NCBI GenBank assembly: GCA_030653365.1 | Contig: JAURZL010000018.1 | Span: forward strand, 310,001 to 374,000 | From: Anaerolineaceae bacterium | GTDB taxonomy: Bacteria > Chloroflexota > Anaerolineae > Anaerolineales > Anaerolineaceae | Length of the DNA: 64,000 nt | Reading direction: 5' to 3' | Shown: in pieces, positions 42,904 through 51,824 of the stretch | How positions within the stretch are numbered: the first letter of the stretch is position 1 | Layout: every line of letters begins with the position of its first letter | Program-made: the position numbers and the translations under genes | Notes under the pieces: generated by a model | Database searches by the model: none | Seen by the model: the letters and a program-made list of their open reading frames with translations, nothing else | What the model was told of the DNA's origin: nothing

Positions 42904-45506
42904 TGAATTTAATCAGAAATCTTTTCTTCTACGATCGAGATCGACTCCAATTAAGCCTGTTTGGATTGGGTGGCCTAATTTTATTTCTTTACAGCACAAT
43001 CCTTACTGTCGCCCCAGTTATTCGCACACTAAGCTGGAACACATTACTTAAGTGGGAACAATGGATTGCTTTAATCATCTGGCTTTTTTTTAGTTTTGTT
43101 ATTCATAAAACCAGCTGTCGCTTGCTCCCCAATCGGGACCCTTATCTATTACCAATCATTTATCTATTAACCGGAATAGGTATGTTCACCATATTTCGAT
43201 TATCCACCGCATTTGGATGGCGACAATTAATTTGGTTTAGCTCTGGTTCGTTAATTTTGATCTTTTTTCTAAAATATCCAAATATCATCAGCCAGGTACG
43301 TAGATATAAATATATATGGTTATCCATAGGTTTGATCATTACAGGTTTGACTTTCTTTTTTGGAATTTATCCAGGCGGAGAAGGTCCACGATTATGGTTA
43401 GGATGTTGTGGAATTTATTTCCAACCATCGGAACCATTAAAATTATTATTTATAATCTACTTATCTGCTTTCTTTGCTGATCATTGGGCTTTTCGGAATC
43501 AATTATCCGTTTTACTGACACCATCAATCGTCATGGTTGGTGCTGCCATTTTGATCCTCTTCGCCCAAAGAGACCTGGGAACTGCAACTATTTTTTTAAT
43601 AATCTATGCATTTTTTATTTTCATTGTATCCGGGAAGAAAAGGACCATTTTCTATTTTTTGTTGATACTCACCATATCCAGCATTATTGGATATCAAAGT
43701 TTTGGTGTTATTCAAATCAGAGTTGACGGTTGGCTAAATCCCTGGTTAGACCCGACCGGAGGATCTTATCAAATCATTCAATCTATACAGGCAATTGCAG
43801 CCGGTCATCTGCTTGGCGCTGGTCCAGGATTAGGTAGTCCTGGAATTGTTCCAGTCGCTATATCTGATTTCATATTTGCAGCCATCAGTGAAGAACTTGG
43901 TTTATTTGGTGGAATGTTCATTATCAGTTTGTACACTTTTCTTGCTTTTCGAGGTTTTTCAATCGCAATCAAATCTCAAAATCAATATCAGAGACTCCTG
44001 GCTTCGGGCATTACGGTTTTTTTATCAATCCAATCAATCTTAATCATCGGTGGAAATACGCGGTTCTTGCCATTAACTGGTGTCACGCTTCCATTTGTTT
44101 CTTATGGTGGATCATCGCTTGTCACAGTGTTTATTGCTGCTTTGTTTTTACTTTTGATCAGTCAAAATCAAACTTCCAAAGCCACAGTTCAAAAGGAAAT
44201 TAAACCATATTTACTATCCTATTCTGCAGTTGTCATTTGTTTTATTGGGATCAGTATGTTAACAACGTATTGGTCTATCATACGTTCAGACCAATTATTA
44301 AGTCGAACGGACAACTTCCGAAAAATAATTAATGATCGCTTTGTTCCTCGCGGAGACCTATTAGACCGTCAAAATAATCCAATTACGATAACCACGGGTG
44401 AACGCGGATCTTACTCCCGCTGGTTGAATGAGCCATCTTTATCAACTACGGCTGGTTATAACCATCCTTTTCTGGGTCAAAGTGGTCTTGAGGCAAGTAT
44501 GGATTCGTATCTGAGAGGATTGGCTGGACTTCCTTCGTCGAATATATGGTGGAATCAATTAATTTACGCTCGCCCACCGGATGGTCTTGATATCCGTACA
44601 ACAATAGATCTTACCAGACAAAAACAGATCGTTGCTGCACTCGAAGACTATCAAGGTGGAGGTTTAATTATGAATGCAAAATCTGGGGAAATTTTAGCAA
44701 TCTGGTCATCACCTGGATTTAATGCCAACCAGCTTGAAGCGGATTGGAACGAATTATCAATTGATCAGAACGCTCCATTGTTAAATCGGGTTTCACAAGG
44801 CAAGTATGAAATTGGCAACCTCGCTTCCCTGTTCTATTTAGGGTATTTACAAGAGAAGTCAATAAATGTTATTAATGAGACTTTTTTTGAAACTGGACGG
44901 TGCTCTTTTCCTTTGAGCACATTACAAAAATCTGACCTGCGAATAGCGCTTATGAATGGTTGTGAGCATGCTAACAATTTACTTCGTTCGTTCCTCGATT
45001 CTGGTAATACGAATGAAATGATTCAGAAGTTTGGTTGGTCGGAATCATACCCATTTGAATTGCCCGCTGAACCAACTTTATTAATAGATTCAGAAACCAG
45101 TCAATTTTTAGAACCTGTTCTGCTTTCTCCTTTGCAGGTGGCCAGAGCCGGTGCAACATTTTCGAATGCCGGATATATCCCTTATCCCAGACTTTCGACT
45201 GCAGTAAATACACCTCAACAAAACTGGTTAGTTCTTGCTTCAAAAGAATCCATACAAGTTATTGATCGATTATCTGCCAATCAAACTGCCACCTACTTAA
45301 GCCGGCAAGATTTTCCAGCGTGGGAAATGACCTCATCGAATTTTTCAGATGAGAAACCTGTCCATTGGTATATCTCTGGCACATTACCTGATTGGAAAGC
45401 AACCCCATTAATCCTGTTGTTGACTTTAGAAACCGGAACCCCTGAAGATGCAAAACTAATAGGCCAGGAAATTATGGAACAAATTCTGACTTCTGGCAGC
45501 GAATAA
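42903..45506 (+). CDS. SEDS glycosyltransferase (RodA/FtsW) fused to a catalytically degenerate PBP domain
   Basis: 867 residues from a GTG overlapping the mtnP stop. Residues 1-430 are about ten membrane helices with conserved SEDS motifs: GPRLWLGCCGIYFQPSEPLK, AQRDLGTAT (catalytic Asp), GLGSPGIVP, DFIFAAISEELGLFGG and TLPFVSYGGSSL. After another helix comes a class B PBP layout: RGDLLDRQNNPIT, GQSGLEASMDSYLRG, GGGLIMNAKSGEILAIWSSP. The SxxK position reads YEIGNLAS, the SxN region NGCEHAN, and no KTG is found. Polymerase activity seems kept and transpeptidase activity lost, so the PBP part may serve as the built-in activator. Confidence 0.85.
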   Translation: MNLIRNLFFYDRDRLQLSLFGLGGLILFLYSTILTVAPVIRTLSWNTLLKWEQWIALIIWLFFSFVIHKTSCRLLPNRDPYLLPIIYLLTGIGMFTIFRLSTAFGWRQLIWFSSGSLILIFFLKYPNIISQVRRYKYIWLSIGLIITGLTFFFGIYPGGEGPRLWLGCCGIYFQPSEPLKLLFIIYLSAFFADHWAFRNQLSVLLTPSIVMVGAAILILFAQRDLGTATIFLIIYAFFIFIVSGKKRTIFYFLLILTISSIIGYQSFGVIQIRVDGWLNPWLDPTGGSYQIIQSIQAIAAGHLLGAGPGLGSPGIVPVAISDFIFAAISEELGLFGGMFIISLYTFLAFRGFSIAIKSQNQYQRLLASGITVFLSIQSILIIGGNTRFLPLTGVTLPFVSYGGSSLVTVFIAALFLLLISQNQTSKATVQKEIKPYLLSYSAVVICFIGISMLTTYWSIIRSDQLLSRTDNFRKIINDRFVPRGDLLDRQNNPITITTGERGSYSRWLNEPSLSTTAGYNHPFLGQSGLEASMDSYLRGLAGLPSSNIWWNQLIYARPPDGLDIRTTIDLTRQKQIVAALEDYQGGGLIMNAKSGEILAIWSSPGFNANQLEADWNELSIDQNAPLLNRVSQGKYEIGNLASLFYLGYLQEKSINVINETFFETGRCSFPLSTLQKSDLRIALMNGCEHANNLLRSFLDSGNTNEMIQKFGWSESYPFELPAEPTLLIDSETSQFLEPVLLSPLQVARAGATFSNAGYIPYPRLSTAVNTPQQNWLVLASKESIQVIDRLSANQTATYLSRQDFPAWEMTSSNFSDEKPVHWYISGTLPDWKATPLILLLTLETGTPEDAKLIGQEIMEQILTSGSE

Positions 45507-45538
45507 TTTATTCTCAAATTTGTTCCTTATTTAGAATT

Positions 45539-46822
45539 CTAGTTAACCTTAACCAGGTGATAATTTTTTCTACCTTTTCTCAATACCAGATAATGATTTT
45601 CAATAAAATCTGTTGTTTGGATGAATAAATCCAAATCTGTTACCCGATTATTGTTCAGGTTGATGCCACCTTCTTGTATTGATCGCCTCGCTTCCCCTTT
45701 GGATTTTGCCACACCACAATCAATCAATAATTCAACAATGGGTTTACCTTGCAATTCAAAAGAAGTGCGAGGTAGTTCTGAAGATTGAACATCTGCAAAG
45801 ATTTCTTCAATATCGCCACCTGACAAACCTTCCAAGCTTCCGCCAAACAGAACCTGAGTAGCCTGTTCTGCTCTGCTTAATGCTGTTTCACCATGAACTA
45901 TAGCAGTAATTTCTTTAGCAAGTCTTTTTTGAGCTTCTCTTTCTTCCGGTCGTTCATTTACAGAAAATTCCAATTCATCAATCACATCTTTCGGCAAGAA
46001 GGTGAAGAATTTTAAATAATTTACAATATCTTTATCCTCTGTGTTTAGCCAAAATTGATAGAATTTAAACGGGGATGTTCTTTCTGGTTTCAGCCATACG
46101 GAGCCTGATTCGGTTTTACCAAATTTTGTTCCATCTGACTTTGTAATCAGAGGATAAACCATCCCGTAAACCGAATTTCCGGTCACTCTACGCACCAATT
46201 CGGTCCCGGCAGTGATATTTCCCCATTGATCACTTCCACCGGTCTGAAGAATGCAGTTCTCATATTTATTGAGGTGTAGAAAATCGTATGACTGTAGCAA
46301 CATATAGCTAAATTCAGTATAGGAAATCCCTTCTTCCCGCTCAATTCTTGATTTAACTGAATCTTTTGCCAACATGTAATTGATCGTAAAGTGCTTCCCA
46401 ATATCTCTTAAAAATTCAATCAAGTTTAAATCCATCAACCATGAACCATTATTTAAAACCCTCGCCGGATTTGATTTCGCATCAAAATCAAGAAAGTGAG
46501 CTAATTGTTGCTTAATTGATTCAACATTTTCTTCAATAATTTGACTACTCAGTAATTGTCGCTCGGCTGATTTTCCACTCGGGTCACCAATCATACTAGT
46601 TCCACCACCTGCTAAAGCAATTGGGTGATGACCAAAGCGTTGAAGACGAGCTAATGCCAACAATGGCACCATATGTCCCACATGAAGACTATCTGCAGTA
46701 GCATCGAAACCGTTATAGACAGTCACTTTTTTCTCATTTAGAATGCTGTCAATACCATCCACGTAATCAAAAATCATTCCCCGCCATTTTAATTCTTCAA
46801 ATGCATTCCTTATGGTATTCAT
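45539..46822 (-). CDS. tyrS: Tyrosyl-tRNA synthetase
   Basis: 427 residues. Class I motifs: VGHMVPLLALARLQRFG (HIGH equivalent HVGH), the substrate loop LQTGGSDQWGNITAG and KFGKTESG (KMSKS equivalent). The C-terminal S4 domain (about 355-425) has SKGEARRSIQEGGINLNNNR. It charges tRNA-Tyr in the cytoplasm. Monocistronic; convergent with the SEDS gene. No T-box leader is apparent upstream. Confidence 0.95.
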   Translation of the reverse strand: MNTIRNAFEELKWRGMIFDYVDGIDSILNEKKVTVYNGFDATADSLHVGHMVPLLALARLQRFGHHPIALAGGGTSMIGDPSGKSAERQLLSSQIIEENVESIKQQLAHFLDFDAKSNPARVLNNGSWLMDLNLIEFLRDIGKHFTINYMLAKDSVKSRIEREEGISYTEFSYMLLQSYDFLHLNKYENCILQTGGSDQWGNITAGTELVRRVTGNSVYGMVYPLITKSDGTKFGKTESGSVWLKPERTSPFKFYQFWLNTEDKDIVNYLKFFTFLPKDVIDELEFSVNERPEEREAQKRLAKEITAIVHGETALSRAEQATQVLFGGSLEGLSGGDIEEIFADVQSSELPRTSFELQGKPIVELLIDCGVAKSKGEARRSIQEGGINLNNNRVTDLDLFIQTTDFIENHYLVLRKGRKNYHLVKVN

Positions 46823-46886
46823 GTTATCGATTCCGCCTTCCGTTCAAAGTAAAAGAAATTCTAACACGAATCACCTGCACTCGAAT

Positions 46887-46912
46887 GGAACTTACAAACG
46901 GAACTTACAAAC
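46887..46912. repeat. Two tandem 13-bp repeats upstream of tyrS
   Basis: GGAACTTACAAAC occurs twice end to end, 65-90 bp upstream of the tyrS start, in the space before the epimerase-like gene. Confidence 0.7.
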
Positions 46913-46968
46913 GGATTTATTATTTTGAATGACCTTCACTCAATTTATTCAAAAGAAAAGTAATAAAC

Positions 46969-47877
46969 TTATTTGTTATAAATATCATTTAAAGCTTCTG
47001 TTAATTCTGGAAAATTAAATTCAAATCCGTGACTTAATAAGTTGCCTGGATAGGCATTTTGTCCTGTTAGAACGAGTTGGCTTTTCTCTCCCAATACGAT
47101 TTTTAATCCGAAAGATGGGACTGGAAACCAATACGGCCTTTTTACTACTTTTGCAATGACTTTTCCAAATTCCGCATTCGTCAGAGAATTCGGAGATGAA
47201 AGATTGAATGGACCAGATAAATCTTTATTTTTGATTAAAAACTCGATTGCTCTAATGTTGTCCTGCAAATGGATCCAGGACACCATTTGGCGGCCACTAC
47301 CCAAGGGACCTCCAACGAATAATCTGAATGGTAAAACCATTAACGGTAAAACACCTGATTTTGAATCAAGCACCAAACCATTGCGAATGATTACTCTTCT
47401 AATACCTGCAGAATCCAATTGACTCGATGAAGCTTCCCATTGTTTGGCTACATTGGCTAAAAAATCATCTCCATTTGAATATGTTTCATCAAATACTTTC
47501 GTATGACTAGAACCATAATAACCAACCCCCGAAGCCTGAAGAAAAACTTCTGGTCTTTTTGGAGAATCCAAAATAGCCTGTGTTAATGCATTTCCGACAG
47601 AAATTCTGGAATTTATTATCCGATCTTTTTTTGTAGTGGTCCAAGTACCAGTCCCAATATTCTCACCAGATAAATTTACAACAGTATCAACCTCCTGCAT
47701 CAGAGGAATCAAAGGTTCTTTGGATTTTGAATCCCACTCAAAATACTTTTTATTTTTTGAATCCTGTTTTCCAGTTGCATCTCTTGTCAAAATAATTAAT
47801 TCATCTCCAGATTGGATTAATTTTTCTGACAATGCCTGGCCAATGAGACCCGTTCCACCTGAAATCATTATTTTCAT
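46969..47877 (-). CDS. TIGR01777-type NAD-dependent epimerase (SDR39U1/YfcH-like)
   Basis: 302 residues from ATG 47877 with GGGTGA upstream; a TTG start at 47889 is less likely. Rossmann motif SGGTGLIGQALSEKL at the N-terminus, VVNLSGENIGTGTWTT, QASGVGYYGS (the Tyr of the SDR site) and the C-terminal LLSHGFEFNFPELTEAL that is characteristic of this subfamily. The substrate of the family is not established. Monocistronic. Confidence 0.88.
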   Translation of the reverse strand: MKIMISGGTGLIGQALSEKLIQSGDELIILTRDATGKQDSKNKKYFEWDSKSKEPLIPLMQEVDTVVNLSGENIGTGTWTTTKKDRIINSRISVGNALTQAILDSPKRPEVFLQASGVGYYGSSHTKVFDETYSNGDDFLANVAKQWEASSSQLDSAGIRRVIIRNGLVLDSKSGVLPLMVLPFRLFVGGPLGSGRQMVSWIHLQDNIRAIEFLIKNKDLSGPFNLSSPNSLTNAEFGKVIAKVVKRPYWFPVPSFGLKIVLGEKSQLVLTGQNAYPGNLLSHGFEFNFPELTEALNDIYNK

Positions 47878-48050
47878 TTTTTCACCCAATTGCTTTTATT
47901 AATCATAATAATCTTCGAATCATTTATGTTGCATTAATAATTTTATGTTTTTCATCAATATTTGCCTAATGTTTGTACAATAATATTATAATTTTTGAGA
48001 ATTTTTTATTTTTTATTAACAAAATATTAAAATAAGAAATAATTACAATC

Positions 48051-48059
48051 TGCTATAAT
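48051..48059 (+). promoter_or_regulatory. Extended -10 promoter TGCTATAAT
   Basis: TG plus TATAAT end 16 bases before the ATG of the HNH gene, giving a leader of roughly 10 bases. No clear -35. Confidence 0.6.
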
Positions 48060-48075
48060 CAAAAACAGGTTGTAT

Positions 48076-48579
48076 ATGTCTGATCAAGTTCTTGTTCTGA
48101 ATGCTAATTTTGAACCGATCAATATCTGTGATTTGAAGCGGGCTTTCGGACTCATTATCACCGACAAAGCAATCCTTGTCAGTAATGGACGCGGATATTT
48201 AAAGAGTGTTTACCAGAGCTACCCCATTCCATCTGTCATTAGGCTACAAAGAATGATCCACCGGCCAAGAGCAAAGGTCCATTTAACCCGAAAAGAAATT
48301 TTTCGTCGAGACCATTACACGTGTCAATATTGTGGAAACCATTCCATGAATTTGACCATTGATCATATTCTTCCAAAACATCTTGGGGGTACTTTTTCCT
48401 GGGAGAATCTGATAACTGCTTGTTCTTATTGTAACCATAAAAAAGGTGGAAGAACATTACAGGATTCGAATATGAAACTTCAACGCAGACCACAACCTCC
48501 TCCTGGCAATGCAACGTATATATTTATGAGAAACAATCAAGCAGAGGAAGAATGGTTACCTTACTTACAGGGCTGGTAA
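48076..48579 (+). CDS. HNH endonuclease
   Basis: 167 residues from ATG 48076. The first 75 residues (VLVLNANFEPINICDLKRAF) are a typical N-terminal extension of stand-alone bacterial HNH proteins. The nuclease core is CQYCG, LTIDHILPKHLGGTFSWENL, then CSYCNHKKGGRTL, giving the Asp-His-Asn catalytic set with a zinc site of two CxxC pairs. Its role is not known; such genes are common chromosomal residents and not necessarily mobile. Convergent with the ABC permease gene. Confidence 0.9.
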   Translation: MSDQVLVLNANFEPINICDLKRAFGLIITDKAILVSNGRGYLKSVYQSYPIPSVIRLQRMIHRPRAKVHLTRKEIFRRDHYTCQYCGNHSMNLTIDHILPKHLGGTFSWENLITACSYCNHKKGGRTLQDSNMKLQRRPQPPPGNATYIFMRNNQAEEEWLPYLQGW

Positions 48580-48587
48580 TTAAGTAC

Positions 48588-50006
48588 TTAGAATAGCAAC
48601 CAGAGTGCCAACTTTGGGGTAATCCAGGATTCAATGATTGCAGCAATAAATAGCATGGGAATCACCAAAGCCACCATTACCTTTGACCAATTACCTATCG
48701 ATTTTATCCATACTTCTCCAATGGTTAAATCTGCATCTGGTGTTGCTACCAAAACACCCATATGAAATATTGCTGCGATTGCAACTATTGCGGCAGGAAT
48801 TTCAAATATGCCATGCGGAATGATAAAACCCAAAAAATATGTGCCGACATCCAATCCAATTTTTTCCAGCAGAGCCATTATATATCCCACAATTCCAATG
48901 GAAGCCATGAGTGGAATAACACCAAAAATTCCTAAAGTGATAACACCCAAAACAAACGATATTAGAATAACCCGAAAATTTTGCCAAAAAATTAACAGTA
49001 CAGGGGAAAAATTGCCAATTGACCAATTTGAACTCAATTGTATCAATTGTTGTTCCATATTCTCCACACCTAATTGTTCAATTGGGAATTCAAATCTTGA
49101 TATTTGGGTTGACCCAATATAGAATCCTGCCAATAAAAATAAAAAAATGATAAGGATGGAAATTCGCATCTCCTTTAAAGTTGTTACCACTTCAATTTGA
49201 TACCATTCTTTAATATTGGATGCTTTCCCCAAAAAACCTGATTTAAAAATCTTCCATCCCCAACGAATATTTAGCACATCAATTTCCCTGCCTAGTAATT
49301 CTTCTCGACTGAAATGAGCAAGTCCTACCCTTAATAACAATACTGCCAGGACGGAAAGCCCGAATACTACCCACCATAGAGTTCCATAATTACCCCAGAA
49401 CATGACAATGCTTTCACCTTGAATTAACAATGCCATAGGAATGATGATGAAACTGGCTAATAAATTTGCAGCACGAACCGAAGTAGCCTGAGAGGAAACT
49501 ACAACAGCTCCAGCAACCATTACAATAGCCTGAATGATTGTAATGGCAATAATTAGAATAATCAGCTGTAATTCAGGTAAAGGAACGTTGTTATAAACCA
49601 ATCCGATACAATAAACAGCCATACCAAAAAAGCTTGCAATTAATGGGGGAACAATGGAGGAAAGTATTTTTCCAATATAAATTTGCCAATCCAATAATGG
49701 GGTATTAAACAAGGGTTCGATACTACCGCGTTCTTTTTCACCAACAAAACTTTCCAGAGCAATGACTAAGGAAACAGATATTGGAAAGAATCCAACAATC
49801 ATCATTGAAAATGGAACCAACCGTTCGCCTACGATGGAGGCACCGTAACGGTTAACAAATTGTAAAACTTGTGCTGTTGTGAAGTTCATTAAGAAAGGAA
49901 AAAAGATAGTCAGACCTAAAATTGGAAAAATGATGCGCCAATCACGAAATTGATCTCGCACCTCTCTTCGGGTGATTACCAAAGCAGTTCTCAAGTTACT
50001 AATCAT
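48588..50006 (-). CDS. ABC-2 type permease fused to a SpoIIM/DUF95-like domain
   Basis: 472 residues from ATG 50006 with AGGAAGAG upstream, overlapping the ATPase stop. Residues 1-265 are an ABC-2 permease (ITRREVRDQFRDWRIIFPIL, then ESFVGEKERGSIEPLFNTPL and several helices). Residues about 290-470 resemble SpoIIM/DUF95 proteins: FWQNFRVILISFVLGVITLG, and LGFIIPHGIFEIPAAIVAIA with the PHG-E signature. It would form an exporter with the ATPase encoded just upstream; the substrate is unknown. The fusion assignment comes from motif recognition. Confidence 0.8.
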   Translation of the reverse strand: MISNLRTALVITRREVRDQFRDWRIIFPILGLTIFFPFLMNFTTAQVLQFVNRYGASIVGERLVPFSMMIVGFFPISVSLVIALESFVGEKERGSIEPLFNTPLLDWQIYIGKILSSIVPPLIASFFGMAVYCIGLVYNNVPLPELQLIILIIAITIIQAIVMVAGAVVVSSQATSVRAANLLASFIIIPMALLIQGESIVMFWGNYGTLWWVVFGLSVLAVLLLRVGLAHFSREELLGREIDVLNIRWGWKIFKSGFLGKASNIKEWYQIEVVTTLKEMRISILIIFLFLLAGFYIGSTQISRFEFPIEQLGVENMEQQLIQLSSNWSIGNFSPVLLIFWQNFRVILISFVLGVITLGIFGVIPLMASIGIVGYIMALLEKIGLDVGTYFLGFIIPHGIFEIPAAIVAIAAIFHMGVLVATPDADLTIGEVWIKSIGNWSKVMVALVIPMLFIAAIIESWITPKLALWLLF

Positions 50007-50931
50007 AAATCTCTTCCTGACTAACCGGATTGACTGCGCCAAGATATGCATCTTCTAATCGTTTGGAAAACTCAGTAAACGAAACCAGGTTGTTTTTCTG
50101 AGACAACGATCGAATCAAACCTGGGTTTTGTTCATTTGGATTAGTTATCTTGATATATATTTCATTGTCAATTATTTTTAGAATTTGGATATCATTAGGA
50201 AGTCCCAATTGATTTCCGTCAATTTTCTGATCAAATTTAGCAATAAAAACTGGTGTACCGAAAAGAGAATTTTTTACATCTTGAATTGATTTCTGAAGAA
50301 TAATTTTTCCATCTTGAATGATGGCAATTTGATCGGATAATTCTTCCGCTTCTACCAGATTATGAGTGCACAAAACGATTGTTCGTTCTTTATTTTTGAG
50401 ACTTTTAATCGCTGTCCTTACAATTTTTGCACTTTCAGGATCCATTGCTGATGTCGGTTCATCTAACAAAAGCACAGGAGGTTCATGAATTAGAGCTCTG
50501 ACCAATGCCAATTTTTGACGCATTCCTTTAGAATATTCTGCAAGACGCTTCTTGCGATAATTTGTCATCCCTAATTGCTCGTACATTGGATTGATCTTAT
50601 TCACCACCTGGCTTTTAGAATATCCATATAACGCCCCAAAAAATAGCAGATATTCATCTGCATTCATTCGTCCATACAATCCATGATGTTCAGTTAAGAC
50701 ACCAACCATTTTTCGAACTTCAGAAGGTTGTGATGCTACATCAAACCCGGCAACTTTAGCTGTTCCACTGCTGGGTTTTAGTATTGAGGACAACATTCTA
50801 ACAGTCGTCGTTTTACCGGCACCATTTGGACCCAGTAAGGCAAGGATCGTACCTGCAGGCACTTCAAGATTTACTTGATCAACTGCTGTAAATTCACCGA
50901 AGAATTTTGTTAGATTTTCCGTTTTGATCAA
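49999..50931 (-). CDS. ABC transporter ATP-binding protein
   Basis: 310 residues. Walker A GPNGAGKTTT (about 34-43), Q loop in VGVLTEHHGLYGRM, signature YSKGMRQKLALVRALIHEP, Walker B LLLDEPTSAMD and switch His in VLCTHNLVEAE. The C-terminal 80 residues are an accessory domain, as in drug or Na+ exporters of this class. It partners the SpoIIM-fused permease immediately downstream, which it overlaps by 8 bp. Confidence 0.92.
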   Translation of the reverse strand: MIKTENLTKFFGEFTAVDQVNLEVPAGTILALLGPNGAGKTTTVRMLSSILKPSSGTAKVAGFDVASQPSEVRKMVGVLTEHHGLYGRMNADEYLLFFGALYGYSKSQVVNKINPMYEQLGMTNYRKKRLAEYSKGMRQKLALVRALIHEPPVLLLDEPTSAMDPESAKIVRTAIKSLKNKERTIVLCTHNLVEAEELSDQIAIIQDGKIILQKSIQDVKNSLFGTPVFIAKFDQKIDGNQLGLPNDIQILKIIDNEIYIKITNPNEQNPGLIRSLSQKNNLVSFTEFSKRLEDAYLGAVNPVSQEEIYD

Positions 50932-50972
50932 TTTTCTTCACCAAATGATAAAACACATATGTTTATCAAAAT

Positions 50973-51815
50973 TTAACCAGCTTTTAAAGCGATCTCTGGA
51001 TAAGGTTCAATACTCTGCTTATCCTTGAGTAAAGTTCTCTTGAGTATGAGCAAGATTATCGCGGAAATGGCAATTATCGCCATGATCGTCTGATTGACAT
51101 TAATTCCACCAACATTAGAGGGATCTAGCCGAATAAATTCTAATAAAAATCTTCCAACAGGATAAAGTACCAAATAAACAAGGAAAATATCGCCCCGGAA
51201 TAATTTGTCTTTCATTTTCCTGCTTAATATCAATAACAATGCCATATTTAACAAGTTCCAAATAGATTCATACAGGAACATCGGGTGATAATAAGCAACA
51301 TCAATAAATTCCTGTAAACGTCTGGAAGGCTCAATAAAGATTGCCCAAGGCAAATTAGTTGGAGCACCATACAATTCCTGATTTATAAAATTTCCCCACC
51401 TCCCAACCGCCTGAGCAAGTGCCAAACCAGGAGCAATGATGTCAACCCAGGAGGCAAAACTTAATTTCTTTTTGCGGGTATAGAACCATAATGCCAAAGC
51501 CCCACCGATGACTGCACCTGGTATTCCCAATCCCCCAGCACGAATATTGATTGCATCCAAAGGATGGGTAAGATAATATTGGGTTGTGATTCCCATCTCC
51601 ACCATGGATGCTGGTGGTGTAAGAATGTGCCAGATGCGAGCTCCGATAATTCCAGCAATCAATAACCAGGGCATTACATCCCAAATAATATCGGGATTAT
51701 AGCCACGTCGTTTTGCCTCGACTGTGGATAACCAGGCTGCTAACACAGCGCCAAGCATAATGATGACGCCATAAAAATGGATGAACAGTTTTCCTATATA
51801 AAATCCTTCTGGCAT
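50973..51815 (-). CDS. lgt: Prolipoprotein diacylglyceryl transferase
   Basis: 280 residues with about seven membrane helices. The Lgt signature is complete: IPGAVIGGALALWFYTRKK, LALAQAVGRWGNFINQELYG (the catalytic Arg/Asn region) and PTNLPWAIF. It transfers diacylglycerol to the lipobox Cys of prelipoproteins, which matches the several lipoproteins encoded in this window; lspA is at 61926. It follows the phosphatidyltransferase gene by 9 bp. Confidence 0.95.
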   Translation of the reverse strand: MPEGFYIGKLFIHFYGVIIMLGAVLAAWLSTVEAKRRGYNPDIIWDVMPWLLIAGIIGARIWHILTPPASMVEMGITTQYYLTHPLDAINIRAGGLGIPGAVIGGALALWFYTRKKKLSFASWVDIIAPGLALAQAVGRWGNFINQELYGAPTNLPWAIFIEPSRRLQEFIDVAYYHPMFLYESIWNLLNMALLLILSRKMKDKLFRGDIFLVYLVLYPVGRFLLEFIRLDPSNVGGINVNQTIMAIIAISAIILLILKRTLLKDKQSIEPYPEIALKAG

Positions 51816-51824
51816 TTCTCACCT

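Noticed and set aside
46823..46968. T-box riboswitch for tyrS
   Set aside because: No T-box core sequence or terminator hairpin was found in the short upstream region.
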